Source: an uncultured Xylophilus sp. (GTDB taxonomy: Bacteria > Pseudomonadota > Gammaproteobacteria > Burkholderiales > Burkholderiaceae_C). From it: a stretch of DNA of 64,000 nucleotides. Where the stretch lies: contig CAJYQL010000133.1 in assembly GCA_913776965.1 (NCBI GenBank), positions 80,989-144,988 of the forward strand, read 5' to 3'. Within the stretch, counting starts at the first letter, position 1; every line of letters starts with the position of its first letter. Shown here piece by piece: positions 37,496 to 46,167 of this stretch. The notes beneath the pieces are model-generated. The model had not been told where the DNA came from and ran no database searches. It saw only the letters and a list, made by a program, of their open reading frames with translations. The translations under genes were made by a program, and so were the position numbers.

Positions 37496-38317
37496 ATGCC
37501 CTCCGCGCCTCCTTCCCCGCCCGTCCCTTCGGACACGCCTTCCCCCGCCGCCGCCGGCACCCGGGTGGTGCTCGTCACCGGCGCCGCCCGCCGGCTCGGC
37601 CGCTCCATCGCGCTGGCGCTGGCGGCCGGCGGCTGGCAGGTGGCCGTCCACTACCGGGAGTCGGCGGCCGACGCTACTGAAACGATAGCTGAATGCGCAG
37701 ATCTGGCGGGCGCTGCATTCGGTTTCGATGCCGATCTGGCGGACGAGGCGGCGGTCCGTGCCCTGGTGCCCCGGGTGACCGCGCATTTCGGCCGGCTGGA
37801 TGCGGTGGTGAACAACGCCTCGATCTTCGAGCACGACGATGCGGCGAGCTTCGGCTTCGCCGCCGCCGAGCGCCACCTGCGCACCAACACCGCCGCGCCG
37901 ATCCTGCTGGCGCAGGCGCTGCATGCGCACCTCGTCGCCCGCGATGCGCCCCCCGGCGAGGCGGCCGTGGTCAACCTGCTCGACCAGAAGCTCTGGAACC
38001 CGAATCCCGATTTCCTGAGCTACACGCTGTCGAAGGCAGCGCTGGAAGCGGCGACCACGCTGCTCGCCCAGGCGCTCGCGCCGCGGCTGCGGGTGGTCGG
38101 CGTCGCACCGGGCCTCACGCTCACCAGCCACCTGCTGAGCGACGAACAGTTCGCCGCGCTGCACCGGCTGTCGCCGCTCGGCCGCTCGTCCACGCCGGAA
38201 GACGTCGCCGCGACGGTGAAGTTCGCGCTGGAGAGCCGCGCGATCACCGGCACCACCCTGCTGGTCGACGGCGGCCAGCACCTGATGCGGTTCGACCGCG
38301 ACTTTTCCCTGATGTAG
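37496..38317 (+). CDS. SDR oxidoreductase, FolM/pteridine-reductase-like
   Basis: A 273-residue short-chain dehydrogenase. After a Pro/Ser-rich lead, VVLVTGAARRLGRSIALALA has the TGxxRRxG cofactor loop typical of FolM/PTR1 pteridine reductases. NNASIFEHD is the N-N-A-S site, and YTLSKAAL is the catalytic Y-x3-K. VDGGQHLM ends the Rossmann core. FolB (dihydroneopterin aldolase) starts 2 bp downstream, so a role in dihydromonapterin/dihydrofolate reduction is likely. Codons for about residues 60-76 (37673-37718) match the stem-loop repeat family, so part of the loop after the second beta strand appears to be repeat-derived. Confidence 0.9.
   Translation: MPSAPPSPPVPSDTPSPAAAGTRVVLVTGAARRLGRSIALALAAGGWQVAVHYRESAADATETIAECADLAGAAFGFDADLADEAAVRALVPRVTAHFGRLDAVVNNASIFEHDDAASFGFAAAERHLRTNTAAPILLAQALHAHLVARDAPPGEAAVVNLLDQKLWNPNPDFLSYTLSKAALEAATTLLAQALAPRLRVVGVAPGLTLTSHLLSDEQFAALHRLSPLGRSSTPEDVAATVKFALESRAITGTTLLVDGGQHLMRFDRDFSLM
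37673..37718 (+). repeat. Stem-loop repeat family, copy C (inside the SDR gene)
   Basis: The bases include GATAGCTGAATGCGCAG, identical over 17 positions to copy D (54621-54681, minus strand). They continue with T-n2-GGCGGGCGCT, also shared with copy D. The 5' part (GCTACTGAAAC) is a weaker match to GCTATCGAATG. It is read in frame as ATETIAECADLAGA. Confidence 0.65.
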
Positions 38318-38319
38318 CC

Positions 38320-38691
38320 ATGTCGCTCACCAAAGGCACCCAGATCCTGACCCTCACCGGCCTGCGCTTCGACGCCAGCCTGGGCATCCTCGACCACGAG
38401 CGCCGCGCGCCGCAGCCGATCCAGGTCGATGCGGAGCTCAACCTCGGCAGCCAGGACCTGCTGCCGGCCGACGACGACATCGGCCACGTGCTCGACTACC
38501 GCAAGGTGCGCCGGATCATCATCGACGAGTGCACCGCCGAGCACGTCAACCTGCTGGAGAGCCTGATCGGCAAGCTGTCGCACCGGCTGCTGCAGCTGCC
38601 GGGCGTGCTGGGCGTGCGGGTGAAGATCGCCAAGCTGGAAATCTTCGAGGACTGCGAAGTGGCGATCCGCGCCGAAACGGGGCAGTGGTAG
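38320..38691 (+). CDS. folB: Dihydroneopterin aldolase
   Basis: A 123-residue FolB of normal length, acting in folate biosynthesis to split 7,8-dihydroneopterin into 6-hydroxymethyl-dihydropterin and glycolaldehyde. ILTLTGLRFDASLGILDHERRAPQPIQVDAEL includes the conserved G-x-D/E-H-E region. HVLDYRKVRRIIID and HVNLLESLIGKLSHRLLQ (with the active-site Glu) follow, then VRVKIAKLEIFEDCE. It starts 2 bp after the SDR stop, an operon of two pterin enzymes. Confidence 0.94.
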   Translation: MSLTKGTQILTLTGLRFDASLGILDHERRAPQPIQVDAELNLGSQDLLPADDDIGHVLDYRKVRRIIIDECTAEHVNLLESLIGKLSHRLLQLPGVLGVRVKIAKLEIFEDCEVAIRAETGQW

Positions 38692-38808
38692 GCCCTTCGC
38701 CCGGCACCCGCCCCCGTCCGGCGGCGAACGACGAAAATACCGACCTGCCCGCCGCGCGCCCGCACGCCTGCGGCCGCGCCCGCCCCTCTTTCTCCACCGG
38801 AGGCTGCC

Positions 38809-39744
38809 ATGAGTGCCGTCTGGACCGAACCCACCGAAACCGCCCTGCCCCCCGCCGCCGCCGGCACCACCGCCCGGATCGAGCGCGAGACCCACAAGCT
38901 CGAAAAGCGCCTCTGCCGCGAGATGGGCCGCGCCATCGTCGACTACGCCATGGTCGAGGAAGGCGACAAGGTCATGGTCTGCATGTCCGGCGGCAAGGAC
39001 AGCTACGCGATGCTCGACATTCTGCTGAAACTGAAGGCCCGGGCGCCGATCCGTTTCGACATCATCGCGGTCAACCTCGACCAGAAACAGCCGGGCTTTC
39101 CGGAGCACGTGCTGCCCGAATACCTGACCGCCCTCGGCATCCCGTTCCACATCGAGAACCTGGACACCTACCGCATCGTCAAGCGCGTCATCCCCGAGGG
39201 CAAGACCACCTGCGGCCTGTGCAGCCGGCTGCGCCGCGGCATCCTGTACCGGGTGGCCGACGAGCTGGGCGCGACCAAGGTGGCGCTCGGCCACCACCGC
39301 GACGACATCCTGCAGACCTTCTTCCTCAACATGTTCTTCGGCGCCAAGCTGAAGGCGATGCCGCCCAAGCTGGTGAGCGACGACGGCCGGCACGTGGTGA
39401 TCCGGCCGCTCGCCTATGTGGCCGAGAAGGACCTGGTGCGCTGGGCGCAGCACCGGCAGTTCCCGATCATTCCCTGCACGCTCTGCGGCAGCCAGGAGAA
39501 CCTGCAGAGGAAGCAGGTCGCGGAGATGCTGCGCGACTGGGAGCGCAAGTACCCGGGCCGCATCGAGAACATGTTCGGCGCGCTGCAGAACGTCGCGCCG
39601 TCGCACCTGCTCGACGGAACCCTGCACGACTTCCGGCATCTCACCGCCACCGGCATCCCCCGCGAGGACGGCGACAAGGCCTTCGACCCCGAAACCTTCG
39701 TTACGCCCGCCGGGCCTGCCGGCCTGAACATCGTGCAGATCTGA
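38809..39744 (+). CDS. ttcA: tRNA 2-thiocytidine biosynthesis protein TtcA
   Basis: A 311-residue ATP-dependent sulfurtransferase that makes s2C32 in tRNA. The PP-loop [14 protein letters not shown] is near residue 58. Iron-sulfur cysteines occur in [12 protein letters not shown] and the later CTLCGSQ, matching the [4Fe-4S] ligands of Ttc[17 protein letters not shown] is the second conserved block. The ATG follows CGGAGGC. The length and all key residues fit, and it is apparently monocistronic. Confidence 0.96.
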   Translation: MSAVWTEPTETALPPAAAGTTARIERETHKLEKRLCREMGRAIVDYAMVEEGDKVMVCMSGGKDSYAMLDILLKLKARAPIRFDIIAVNLDQKQPGFPEHVLPEYLTALGIPFHIENLDTYRIVKRVIPEGKTTCGLCSRLRRGILYRVADELGATKVALGHHRDDILQTFFLNMFFGAKLKAMPPKLVSDDGRHVVIRPLAYVAEKDLVRWAQHRQFPIIPCTLCGSQENLQRKQVAEMLRDWERKYPGRIENMFGALQNVAPSHLLDGTLHDFRHLTATGIPREDGDKAFDPETFVTPAGPAGLNIVQI

Positions 39745-39790
39745 GTGCGGCGCCGAATGTGCCGCACCGACCGGCGGCCCGGTGCCGCCG
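39745..39790 (+). other. Two consecutive hairpins between ttcA and the DUF4136 gene
   Basis: GTGCGGC/GCCGCAC (39745-39751 with 39761-39767) begins on the base after the ttcA stop. CGGCGGC/GCCGCCG (39772-39778 with 39784-39790) ends four bases before the AGGAGGA ribosome site of the next gene. No T-run follows, so this is not a classical terminator; it may be an RNA-stability or attenuation structure. Confidence 0.45.
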
Positions 39791-39804
39791 ACCAGGAGGA
39801 TTCC

Positions 39805-40428
39805 ATGCGACGCGTCTTCTTCGCCTCTTTCGCCCTCGGCGCCGCCGCGCTGCTCGCCGGCTGCTCGACCACCCGCACGATCGACAGCGACGTGCAGGCG
39901 TTCTCGACCATCGCCACCGTTCCGGCGGGCGCCACCTACCGATTCGAGCGGCTGCCGTCGCAGCAGGCCCGCTTCGTCGAGCAGGCGCCGCTGGAGGCGC
40001 TGGCCGAACGTGCGCTGGAACGCGTCGGCCTGCGGCGCGATGATGCGGCGGCCAAGTACACCGTGCAGGTCGGCCTGAGCGCGCAGCGGCAGGTCCGCTA
40101 CGACCCGTGGGGCCCGGGCTGGGGCCCCGGTTGGGGGCCGGGCTGGGGCTTCGGCGGCTGGGGGGGCGGCTACCGGCGCGGCTACTACGGGTACGGCGGC
40201 TACGGCTGGGGCGGCCCGTTCCCCGACCGGGTGCTCTACCAGCAGCAGGTCGATCTGGTGATGCGCGACCTCTCCAGCGGCCAGATCGTCTACGAGACCC
40301 ATGCCGCGCACGACAGCCTGCGGCCGGCCGACGCGGCGGTACTGTCGGTGATGCTCGACTCCGCCCTCTACGGCTTTCCGAAGGCCACGCCGGGCATCCG
40401 CCAGGTCAACGTCGAGATACCCCGATGA
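39805..40428 (+). CDS. DUF4136 lipoprotein
   Basis: A 207-residue protein with a lipoprotein signal peptide: MRRVFFASFALGAAALLAGC, lipobox LLAGC with Cys at residue 20. The DUF4136 region follows, about residues 22-200: a strand-rich domain with TIDSDVQAFSTIATVPAGATYRFERLP and VDLVMRDLSSGQIVYETHAAHDS. An inserted low-complexity stretch near residues 100-135 is made of GPGWGPGWGPGWG and Gly/Tyr repeats. DUF4136 lipoproteins are common in proteobacteria with unknown function. A strong AGGAGGA ribosome site precedes it and a terminator follows 25 bp after its stop. Confidence 0.9.
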   Translation: MRRVFFASFALGAAALLAGCSTTRTIDSDVQAFSTIATVPAGATYRFERLPSQQARFVEQAPLEALAERALERVGLRRDDAAAKYTVQVGLSAQRQVRYDPWGPGWGPGWGPGWGFGGWGGGYRRGYYGYGGYGWGGPFPDRVLYQQQVDLVMRDLSSGQIVYETHAAHDSLRPADAAVLSVMLDSALYGFPKATPGIRQVNVEIPR

Positions 40429-40453
40429 CCGCAGCGGGCTGCTATCCTGAAAT

Positions 40454-40478
40454 GCCGCCTCCGGGCGGCTTTTCTTTT
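40454..40478 (+). terminator. Rho-independent terminator after the DUF4136 gene
   Basis: GCCGCC (40454-40459), loop TCCG, GGCGGC (40464-40469), then TTTTCTTTT. It is 25 bp beyond the stop and 30 bp before the next start, and is the clearest intrinsic terminator in the window. Confidence 0.85.
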
Positions 40479-40508
40479 GTCCCCTTTTTGCGCCTGCCGC
40501 CGCTGCCC

Positions 40509-41147
40509 ATGGATGCCACCCGCCTCATCGCCATCCGCCACGGCGAAACCGCCTGGAACGTCGACACCCGCATCCAGGGCCAGCTCGACATCCCGCTCAA
40601 CGACACCGGCGAATGGCAGGCCGGCCAGGCCGGCCAGGCGCTCGCCGGCGAAATCGTCGCGGCGGTCTATGCGAGCGACCTGCTGCGCGCCTACCGGACC
40701 GCCGAGCGGATCGGCATGGCGCTCGGACTGCCGGTGACCCCCGACACCGGGCTGCGGGAACGCGGCTTCGGCCGGTTCGAGGGCATGACCTTCGCCGAGA
40801 TCGAATCGACCCTGCCCGAGCAGGCGCACCGCTGGCGCACCCGCGATCCGCTGTTCGCTCCGGAAGGCGGCGAGTCGCTGGTCGTCTTCCGGCAGCGGGT
40901 CGTGGAGACGGTGCACGCCATCGCCGCGCGGCATGCGGGCGAGCAGGTGGTGATCGTCGCCCACGGCGGCGTGATGGACGTGCTCTACCGCGCAGCCACC
41001 CGCCAGGAACTGCAGGCACCGCGCACCTGGAAGCTCGGCAACGCCGCGATCAACCGGCTGCTCTGGACGCCCGAGGGCCTGAGCCTGGTCGGCTGGGCCG
41101 ACGATGCACACCTGATGCGCGGCGAGCGTGACGACCTGACCGTCTGA
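40509..41147 (+). CDS. Histidine phosphatase family protein (GpmB/CobC-like)
   Basis: A 212-residue branch-1 histidine phosphatase. LIAIRHGETAWNVDTRIQGQ carries the phospho-accepting His of RHGET. LRERGFGRFEGMTFAEIE and VVIVAHGGVMDVLYR hold the acid/base Glu region and the second His. Similarity to GpmB, CobC and phosphoglycerate-mutase-like proteins is general, so the substrate is open. The ATG at 40509 has a poor ribosome site; it follows the terminator of the DUF4136 gene and should have its own promoter. Confidence 0.88.
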   Translation: MDATRLIAIRHGETAWNVDTRIQGQLDIPLNDTGEWQAGQAGQALAGEIVAAVYASDLLRAYRTAERIGMALGLPVTPDTGLRERGFGRFEGMTFAEIESTLPEQAHRWRTRDPLFAPEGGESLVVFRQRVVETVHAIAARHAGEQVVIVAHGGVMDVLYRAATRQELQAPRTWKLGNAAINRLLWTPEGLSLVGWADDAHLMRGERDDLTV

Positions 41148-41298
41148 GCGTCCGATCACGCTGCAGGCGCCGCTCGGCGCGGCCTGTGCCGTCCTTCACG
41201 CGCCCAATTTGCAACCGTCAGAAATGTTGGCGCCGTAACTGCAGGCACTCTCTAGGATGCCGGGGGGAGACCCCACTCAGACCTGACCGACCCGCGCC

Positions 41299-42051
41299 AT
41301 GGAATACCTGCAAACCCTCGCCACCGATCCGGCCGCCTGGATCGCCTTGGTCACGCTGATCGTCATGGAAGTCGTGCTCGGCATCGACAACCTGATCTTC
41401 ATCTCGATCCTGACCAACAAGCTGCCGGAAAAGAACCGGGCGCGGGCCCGGCGCCTCGGCATCGGCGCGGCGCTGGTGATGCGGCTGGCGCTGCTCGGCA
41501 CCATCGCGATCATCGTGCGGCTGACCGACCCGGTGTTCGAGGTGTTCGGCAAGGGCTTTTCGTGGCGCGACCTGATCCTGATCGCCGGCGGACTGTTCCT
41601 GGTGTGGAAGGCGACCAAGGAAATCCACCACAGCATGGACGCCGCGCCGGCCGATTCCGACGTGTTCACGCCCAAGGGCCCGGGGCTGACCACCGCCGCC
41701 GCGATCGGCCAGATCCTGCTGCTGGACCTGGTGTTCTCGATCGACAGCATCATCACCGCCGTCGGCATGACCGAGCACGTCCCGATCATGGTGATCGCGG
41801 TGCTGGTCACCGTCGCGGTAATGCTGTTCGCCGCCACCCCGCTGGCCAACTTCATCAACGCCAACCCGACCATCGTGATGCTGGCGCTCGGCTTCCTGCT
41901 GCTGATCGGCACCACGCTGATCGCCGAAGGCTTCGGCGCCCACATTCCCAAGGGCTACATCTACGCGGCGATGGCGTTCTCGGCCGTGGTCGAGATGCTC
42001 AACATGCTGTCGCGCCGCGCCAAGCGGCGCAAGGAAGCCGGCGGCAAGTGA
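41299..42051 (+). CDS. TerC-family integral membrane protein
   Basis: A 250-residue membrane protein with about seven hydrophobic helices. The TerC signature [21 protein letters not shown] has the E/D pair in the first helices. [17 protein letters not shown] repeats the D/S pair, then [22 protein letters not shown] and [19 protein letters not shown]. TerC/Alx-type proteins are implicated in manganese export and metalation of secreted proteins; earlier tellurite-resistance naming need not apply. It stands alone. The 151-bp leader was checked for a yybP-ykoY-type Mn riboswitch and I could not support one. Confidence 0.9.
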   Translation: MEYLQTLATDPAAWIALVTLIVMEVVLGIDNLIFISILTNKLPEKNRARARRLGIGAALVMRLALLGTIAIIVRLTDPVFEVFGKGFSWRDLILIAGGLFLVWKATKEIHHSMDAAPADSDVFTPKGPGLTTAAAIGQILLLDLVFSIDSIITAVGMTEHVPIMVIAVLVTVAVMLFAATPLANFINANPTIVMLALGFLLLIGTTLIAEGFGAHIPKGYIYAAMAFSAVVEMLNMLSRRAKRRKEAGGK

Positions 42052-42097
42052 GTCTCCGGCAGACCGGTCGTTCCGGCCTGCGCGGATCGGTGCCGCA

Positions 42098-43669
42098 TCA
42101 GCGCATCGACCGGCCTTTCGGCCCCAGCCCGTGCAGCGCCAGGGCGGCCGCATCCTCCGCCCAGCGGCACAGCAGCGGCCGGGTAGCCGCCGGCTCGATC
42201 ACGTCGACGATGCCGAAGCGCTCCGCAGTGCGGTAGGGCGAACTGAGCTGGTGGTACTCGGCTTCGAGCGCGGTGCGCAGGGCGAGCGGGTCGTCGGCCT
42301 TCTCCAGGTCGCGGCGGTAGGCCGCCGCCACGCCCCCCTCGATCGGAATGGAGCCCCAGCGCGCCGACGGCCAGGCGAAGCGGTGCGGGATCGACGTGCC
42401 GGTGGGGCCGAACTTCGGGCTCAGCATCGCCCCCGCGAGGCCGAAGCAGCGGCGCAGCACGATCGCGCACCACGGCACCGAGGACTGCTCGATCGCCGCG
42501 CCGGCCCGCAGCGTCGCGTACATCGTGCCGTCGCGCTCGGCCTCCAGGCCGGTCATGGTGCCCGGCTGGTCGACCAGGTTGACGATCGGCAGGTGGAAGG
42601 TGTCGCACAGGTCGACGAAGCGCTCCATCTTGATCGACGCGGCCCGGGTCAGCGCCCCGCCCATCACCACCGGGTTGTTGATCATGACGCCGACGGCGAT
42701 GCCGTCGAGGCGGGCGAAGAGGGTCAACAGCGATGCGCCGAAATGCGGCGCCATCTCGAACAGCGAGCCTTCGTCGAACAGAGCGGCTGCGATCTTGCGG
42801 GGCGCGAAGATCTTGCGGCGGTCGCGCGGGATCGCGTCGTTGAGCCAGGGCGCTTCGCGCGACGGCGGATCGTGGCGCGGGCCGCGCGGCGGGGCCTCCC
42901 AGACATTGGCCGGCAGGTAGGACAGGAAGCGGCGCGCCAGCGCGAGCGCTTCCTCCTCGGTGTCCACACCGTTGTGCACCACGCCGCTCACCCGGTGGAT
43001 GTCGTAGCCGCCCAGCGCTTCCTTGTCGATGTCGTAGCCGAGTGCCTGCTTGACCACCGGCGGCCCGCCGGCGAAGACCTGGCTGCGGCCCTTGAGCATG
43101 ATCGAGAAATGCGACGAGCCGACCCGGATCGCCCCCAGTCCGGCACATGCGCCCATCGCGATGCCGACCACCGGCGAGCGGCCGAGCAGCGCGGCGCCGG
43201 GCATAAAGGCGTAACCGGGAATCTTGGTATGGCCGGACTGCTTCAGCAGCTTGACGCTGCCGCCGGCGGTATCGACCATGCGTACCAGCGGCCGGCGGTA
43301 TTCGTAGGCATAGCGGTCGGCATACACCCATTTCTCCGCGACCGCAGCCTCCGACGAACCGCCACGGATGGTGAAGTCGTCCGACACCACGACCGCGGAC
43401 CGCCCCTCGATGCGGGCCAGCCCCATCACCTGGGTCGAAGGCGTGACCGACAGCAGCGCGCCGCGCGCGTCGTAGCGGCCCTTGCCGGCCAGCGTGCCCA
43501 TCTCCTGGAAGGAGCCGTCGTCCACCAGCGCGGCGATGCGCTCGCGGGCATTGAGCCGGCCGGCTGCGCGCCAGCGGGTGGTCGCGTCCTCGCCGCCCAT
43601 CGCCTGCGCATCGGCACGCCGGCGCGCCAGTTCGGCGAACTCGTCCGCCCATTCGGTACTCGGACCCAT
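42098..43669 (-). CDS. Acyl-CoA carboxylase-type carboxyltransferase (second copy)
   Basis: A 523-residue PccB/MccB-like protein with both crotonase halves. The N-terminal half contains GRLNARERIAALVDDGSFQEMG, VVSDDFTIRGGS and MGACAGLGAIRVGSSHFSIML, an oxyanion-hole region. The C-terminal half has VGVMINNPVVMGGALTRAASIKMERFVDLCDTF and VNLVDQPGTMTGLEAERDG. The usual D-x-PGF of the second half is DQPGTM here. It lies 8 bp after the CoA-transferase and is the last gene of the seven-gene operon. It is clearly different from the other carboxyltransferase (47535-49067), so the enzyme may be a heteromer or two enzymes sharing one biotin carrier. Confidence 0.9.
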   Translation of the reverse strand: MGPSTEWADEFAELARRRADAQAMGGEDATTRWRAAGRLNARERIAALVDDGSFQEMGTLAGKGRYDARGALLSVTPSTQVMGLARIEGRSAVVVSDDFTIRGGSSEAAVAEKWVYADRYAYEYRRPLVRMVDTAGGSVKLLKQSGHTKIPGYAFMPGAALLGRSPVVGIAMGACAGLGAIRVGSSHFSIMLKGRSQVFAGGPPVVKQALGYDIDKEALGGYDIHRVSGVVHNGVDTEEEALALARRFLSYLPANVWEAPPRGPRHDPPSREAPWLNDAIPRDRRKIFAPRKIAAALFDEGSLFEMAPHFGASLLTLFARLDGIAVGVMINNPVVMGGALTRAASIKMERFVDLCDTFHLPIVNLVDQPGTMTGLEAERDGTMYATLRAGAAIEQSSVPWCAIVLRRCFGLAGAMLSPKFGPTGTSIPHRFAWPSARWGSIPIEGGVAAAYRRDLEKADDPLALRTALEAEYHQLSSPYRTAERFGIVDVIEPAATRPLLCRWAEDAAALALHGLGPKGRSMR

Positions 43670-43677
43670 CGTGCTCC

Positions 43678-44925
43678 TCACAGGCTGTCCACCACCGTTC
43701 GGCCGCGCGCCACGCCGCGGGCGAACAGGTCGTCGATCGTCTCGGCCTCCAGGCCCAGTTCGTCGCGCAGCACCGCGGCGGTGTCGGCGCCGAGATCCGG
43801 TCCGGTGTGGCGCACCCGGCCGGGCGTGGCCGACAGGCGCGGCACGACGCCGGTCTGCGTGATCTCGCCCAATACCGGATGCGGCACCGGCAGCAACATG
43901 TCGCGTGCACGGTAGTGCGGGTCGGCGAAGATGTCCTTCACGGTGAAGACGCGCGAGGCCGGCACGCCCGCCTGCTGCAGCGTCGCTTCCAGTACGGCGC
44001 CGTCGAACTGCGCCGTCCAGCGGCCGACCAGCGCATCCATCGCCCGCATGTTGTCCTGCTCGCCGCGCAGCCGAATCGTCGCGAAGCGCGGATCGGTGAG
44101 CAGTTCCGGCTGCTCCATCACCGCCACCAGCCGCTCGTAGGTGGACTTGCTGTTGGCCGCGATCAGAATGAAGCCGCCGTCGCGGGTCGGGTAGAGGCTG
44201 TTGGGCGACATCGACGGCAGGTTCGGGCCCTGGCGCATCGGCACCGTGCCCAGCTTCTCGTGCGCGGGCACCACCGACTCCATCTGCGAGAAGGCCGCTT
44301 CGTAGAGCGCCACGTCCACCACCTGGCCCTGGCCGGTGCGGTCGCGATGGCGCAGCGCCGCCAGCAGGCCGAAGGCGGCATAGACCGAACTCAGGTAGTC
44401 GGTCGTCGCCAGCGCCACCCGCGAGGGCGGCCGGTCCGGGTCTCCGGTCATGTGGCGCACGCCGCCGAACGCTTCGCAGATGGCGCCGTAGCCCGGCAGG
44501 TGGGCGTACGGCCCGTCCTGGCCGTAGCCGGAGATGCGCACGTAGACGATGCCCGGCTTGCGGCGCGACACCGCCTCGTAGCCGAGGCCGAGCCGCTCCA
44601 GCACGCCGGGGCGGTTGTTCTCCAGCACCACGTCGGCCTTGTCGATCAGGGCCAGCGCGAGCTGCACGCCCTCGGCGGTCTTCAGGTCGAGCACGACCGA
44701 GCGCTTGCCGCGCAGGATCGAGCTGCTGTAGAGGCTCACCTCGCCGACATGGCTGCCGAGCTGGCGCACCGGATCGCCTTCGGGCGGCTCGATCTTGACC
44801 ACGTCGGCACCGAAGTCCGCGAGCAGCCGGCCGCAGGCCGGTCCGGCGATGGTGGTGCAGATCTCGACGATGCGCAGCCCGTCGAGCGCGGGCGGCGGCA
44901 GGGAGGATGCGGCGGTGGGGTTCAT
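43678..44925 (-). CDS. CaiB/BaiF family (class III) CoA-transferase
   Basis: A 415-residue class III CoA-transferase. LDGLRIVEICTTIAGPACGRLLADFGADVVKIEPPEGDP is the family N-terminus, and ISGYGQDGPYAHLPGY is conserved. The candidate catalytic Asp is D176 in ALATTDYLSSVYAAFG. The chosen ATG at 44925 overlaps the stop of the upstream Bug receptor by ATGA. In this operon it would make the CoA thioester that the carboxylase then uses. Oxalyl-, formyl-, succinyl- or acetyl-CoA as donor cannot be told apart by eye. Confidence 0.9.
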   Translation of the reverse strand: MNPTAASSLPPPALDGLRIVEICTTIAGPACGRLLADFGADVVKIEPPEGDPVRQLGSHVGEVSLYSSSILRGKRSVVLDLKTAEGVQLALALIDKADVVLENNRPGVLERLGLGYEAVSRRKPGIVYVRISGYGQDGPYAHLPGYGAICEAFGGVRHMTGDPDRPPSRVALATTDYLSSVYAAFGLLAALRHRDRTGQGQVVDVALYEAAFSQMESVVPAHEKLGTVPMRQGPNLPSMSPNSLYPTRDGGFILIAANSKSTYERLVAVMEQPELLTDPRFATIRLRGEQDNMRAMDALVGRWTAQFDGAVLEATLQQAGVPASRVFTVKDIFADPHYRARDMLLPVPHPVLGEITQTGVVPRLSATPGRVRHTGPDLGADTAAVLRDELGLEAETIDDLFARGVARGRTVVDSL

Positions 44926-45911
44926 CGGACCATGCCCAACTGGCGCAGCAGCCGCGCCGACGATTGCAGCTCTTCGGCCACATAGGCCGCGGCCTGCGTG
45001 TGGTCCATGAAGCGCGGAGTGACCTCGTACTGCTGCAGCGCGGCCTTCCATTCGGGTGCGTTCGAGAGTTCGCGCATGCGGCGGTCCCAGAAGGCGATCT
45101 GCTCGGCCGAGATACCGCGCGGGAACAGCACGCCCTGCACTGAGGTGAAGACGCTGTCGACGCCCTGCTCGCGCCAGGTCGGCACCTGGGCCAGTGCGCC
45201 GGGCAGCCGCTCGCGCGAGGACACGGCCAGCACCCGCAGCGCGCCGCTCTGCACGCCGGTGACGACATTGGTGGAACTCGACGACACCACGTCCACATGC
45301 CCGCCGCGCAGCGCCGTGACCGATTCAGCCGACGACCGGAACGGCGCCACTGTGAGCCGGCCGGTGTCCACCCCCGCGACCTTCAGGGGCTTCAGGATGC
45401 CGATGTGGATGTGGTTGTTCAGCGTGGGCGCGACGGCGATGCGCAGCGACGCCGGGTCCTGCTTCAGATGCTCGACCAGGTCGCGGCCCGACTTGAGCGG
45501 CGAATCGGCGCGCACCGCGACGACCAGGGCTTCCTCGAAGAAGATCGGCCCGATCGTGAAGTCCTTCTGCAAGTCGTGCTTGAACTCGCCGAGCACCTGG
45601 CCGAGCATGTAGCCGGTCGAGAGCATCGTGAAGACGGTCGCGTCGCCGGTGCGCTGCACCACCGGCGCGACGGCGATCATGCCCTGGCCGCCGGGCCGGT
45701 TGCTGATGATGAAGCTCTGGCCGCCGAGCGCGCCGGAGCTGTCGAACACCTTCTTCATCACCCGGCCGTAGGTGTCGACCGCGCCGCCGGCAGCGGCCGG
45801 GATCACGTATTCGACCTGGCCGCCGGGCTTCCAGTCGGCGGCCCAGGCGGCCGAGGTGGCCGCCAGCAGGCCCGCACACACGGTGCGGCGGTGGACGCGG
45901 TGGTCGGCCAT
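44922..45911 (-). CDS. Bug-type TTT receptor
   Basis: A 329-residue periplasmic Bug receptor with signal sequence (TVCAGLLAATSAAWA). EYVIPAAAGGAVDTYGRV, IISNRPGGQG and MLSTGYMLGQVLG follow. It is more divergent than the other receptors in the window: the usual VP[YF]KG segment is VAPFRSSAESVTALRGG. It lies 3 bp after the biotin carrier and overlaps the CoA-transferase gene. There are two Bug genes in this operon but no tctA or tctB, so it must use a permease encoded elsewhere or act as a sensor. Confidence 0.9.
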   Translation of the reverse strand: MADHRVHRRTVCAGLLAATSAAWAADWKPGGQVEYVIPAAAGGAVDTYGRVMKKVFDSSGALGGQSFIISNRPGGQGMIAVAPVVQRTGDATVFTMLSTGYMLGQVLGEFKHDLQKDFTIGPIFFEEALVVAVRADSPLKSGRDLVEHLKQDPASLRIAVAPTLNNHIHIGILKPLKVAGVDTGRLTVAPFRSSAESVTALRGGHVDVVSSSSTNVVTGVQSGALRVLAVSSRERLPGALAQVPTWREQGVDSVFTSVQGVLFPRGISAEQIAFWDRRMRELSNAPEWKAALQQYEVTPRFMDHTQAAAYVAEELQSSARLLRQLGMVR

Positions 45912-45914
45912 GCC

Positions 45915-46136
45915 TCAGGCCTCGACCACGGCCACCACCTGGCCCTCTTCCACCGCGTCACCCTCGGCCACGCGCAGTTCCAGCACGCGGCCGGCCTTCT
46001 CGCTGAAGACGGGAATCTCCATCTTCATCGACTCGACCACCAGCAGCGGGTCGTCCGTCGTCACTGCCTCGCCGACGGCGGACTGCAGTTTCCAGACCTT
46101 GCCGGTGACTTCCGACAGAACTTCGATTCGGGGCAT
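45915..46136 (-). CDS. Biotin carboxyl carrier protein, stand-alone
   Basis: A 73-residue biotinyl domain with nothing else attached. VVESMKMEIPV contains the biotinylation lysine K38 in the ESMKM motif, set in two symmetric beta half-domains (GKVWKLQSAVGEAVTTDDPL and AGRVLELRVAEGDAVEEGQV). AGGAGAC precedes the ATG. It shuttles carboxybiotin between the biotin carboxylase 31 bp upstream and the carboxyltransferase(s). Confidence 0.95.
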   Translation of the reverse strand: MPRIEVLSEVTGKVWKLQSAVGEAVTTDDPLLVVESMKMEIPVFSEKAGRVLELRVAEGDAVEEGQVVAVVEA

Positions 46137-46167
46137 GTGTGTCTCCTGGGAAAAAGAATGGCCGGGG

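Noticed and set aside
41148-41298. Possible yybP-ykoY manganese riboswitch upstream of the terC-type gene
   Set aside because: GGGGGGAGACCCC and CTCAGACC faintly recall its 3' part, but the conserved GGGGAGUAG-like 5' element and the paired arms could not be found.
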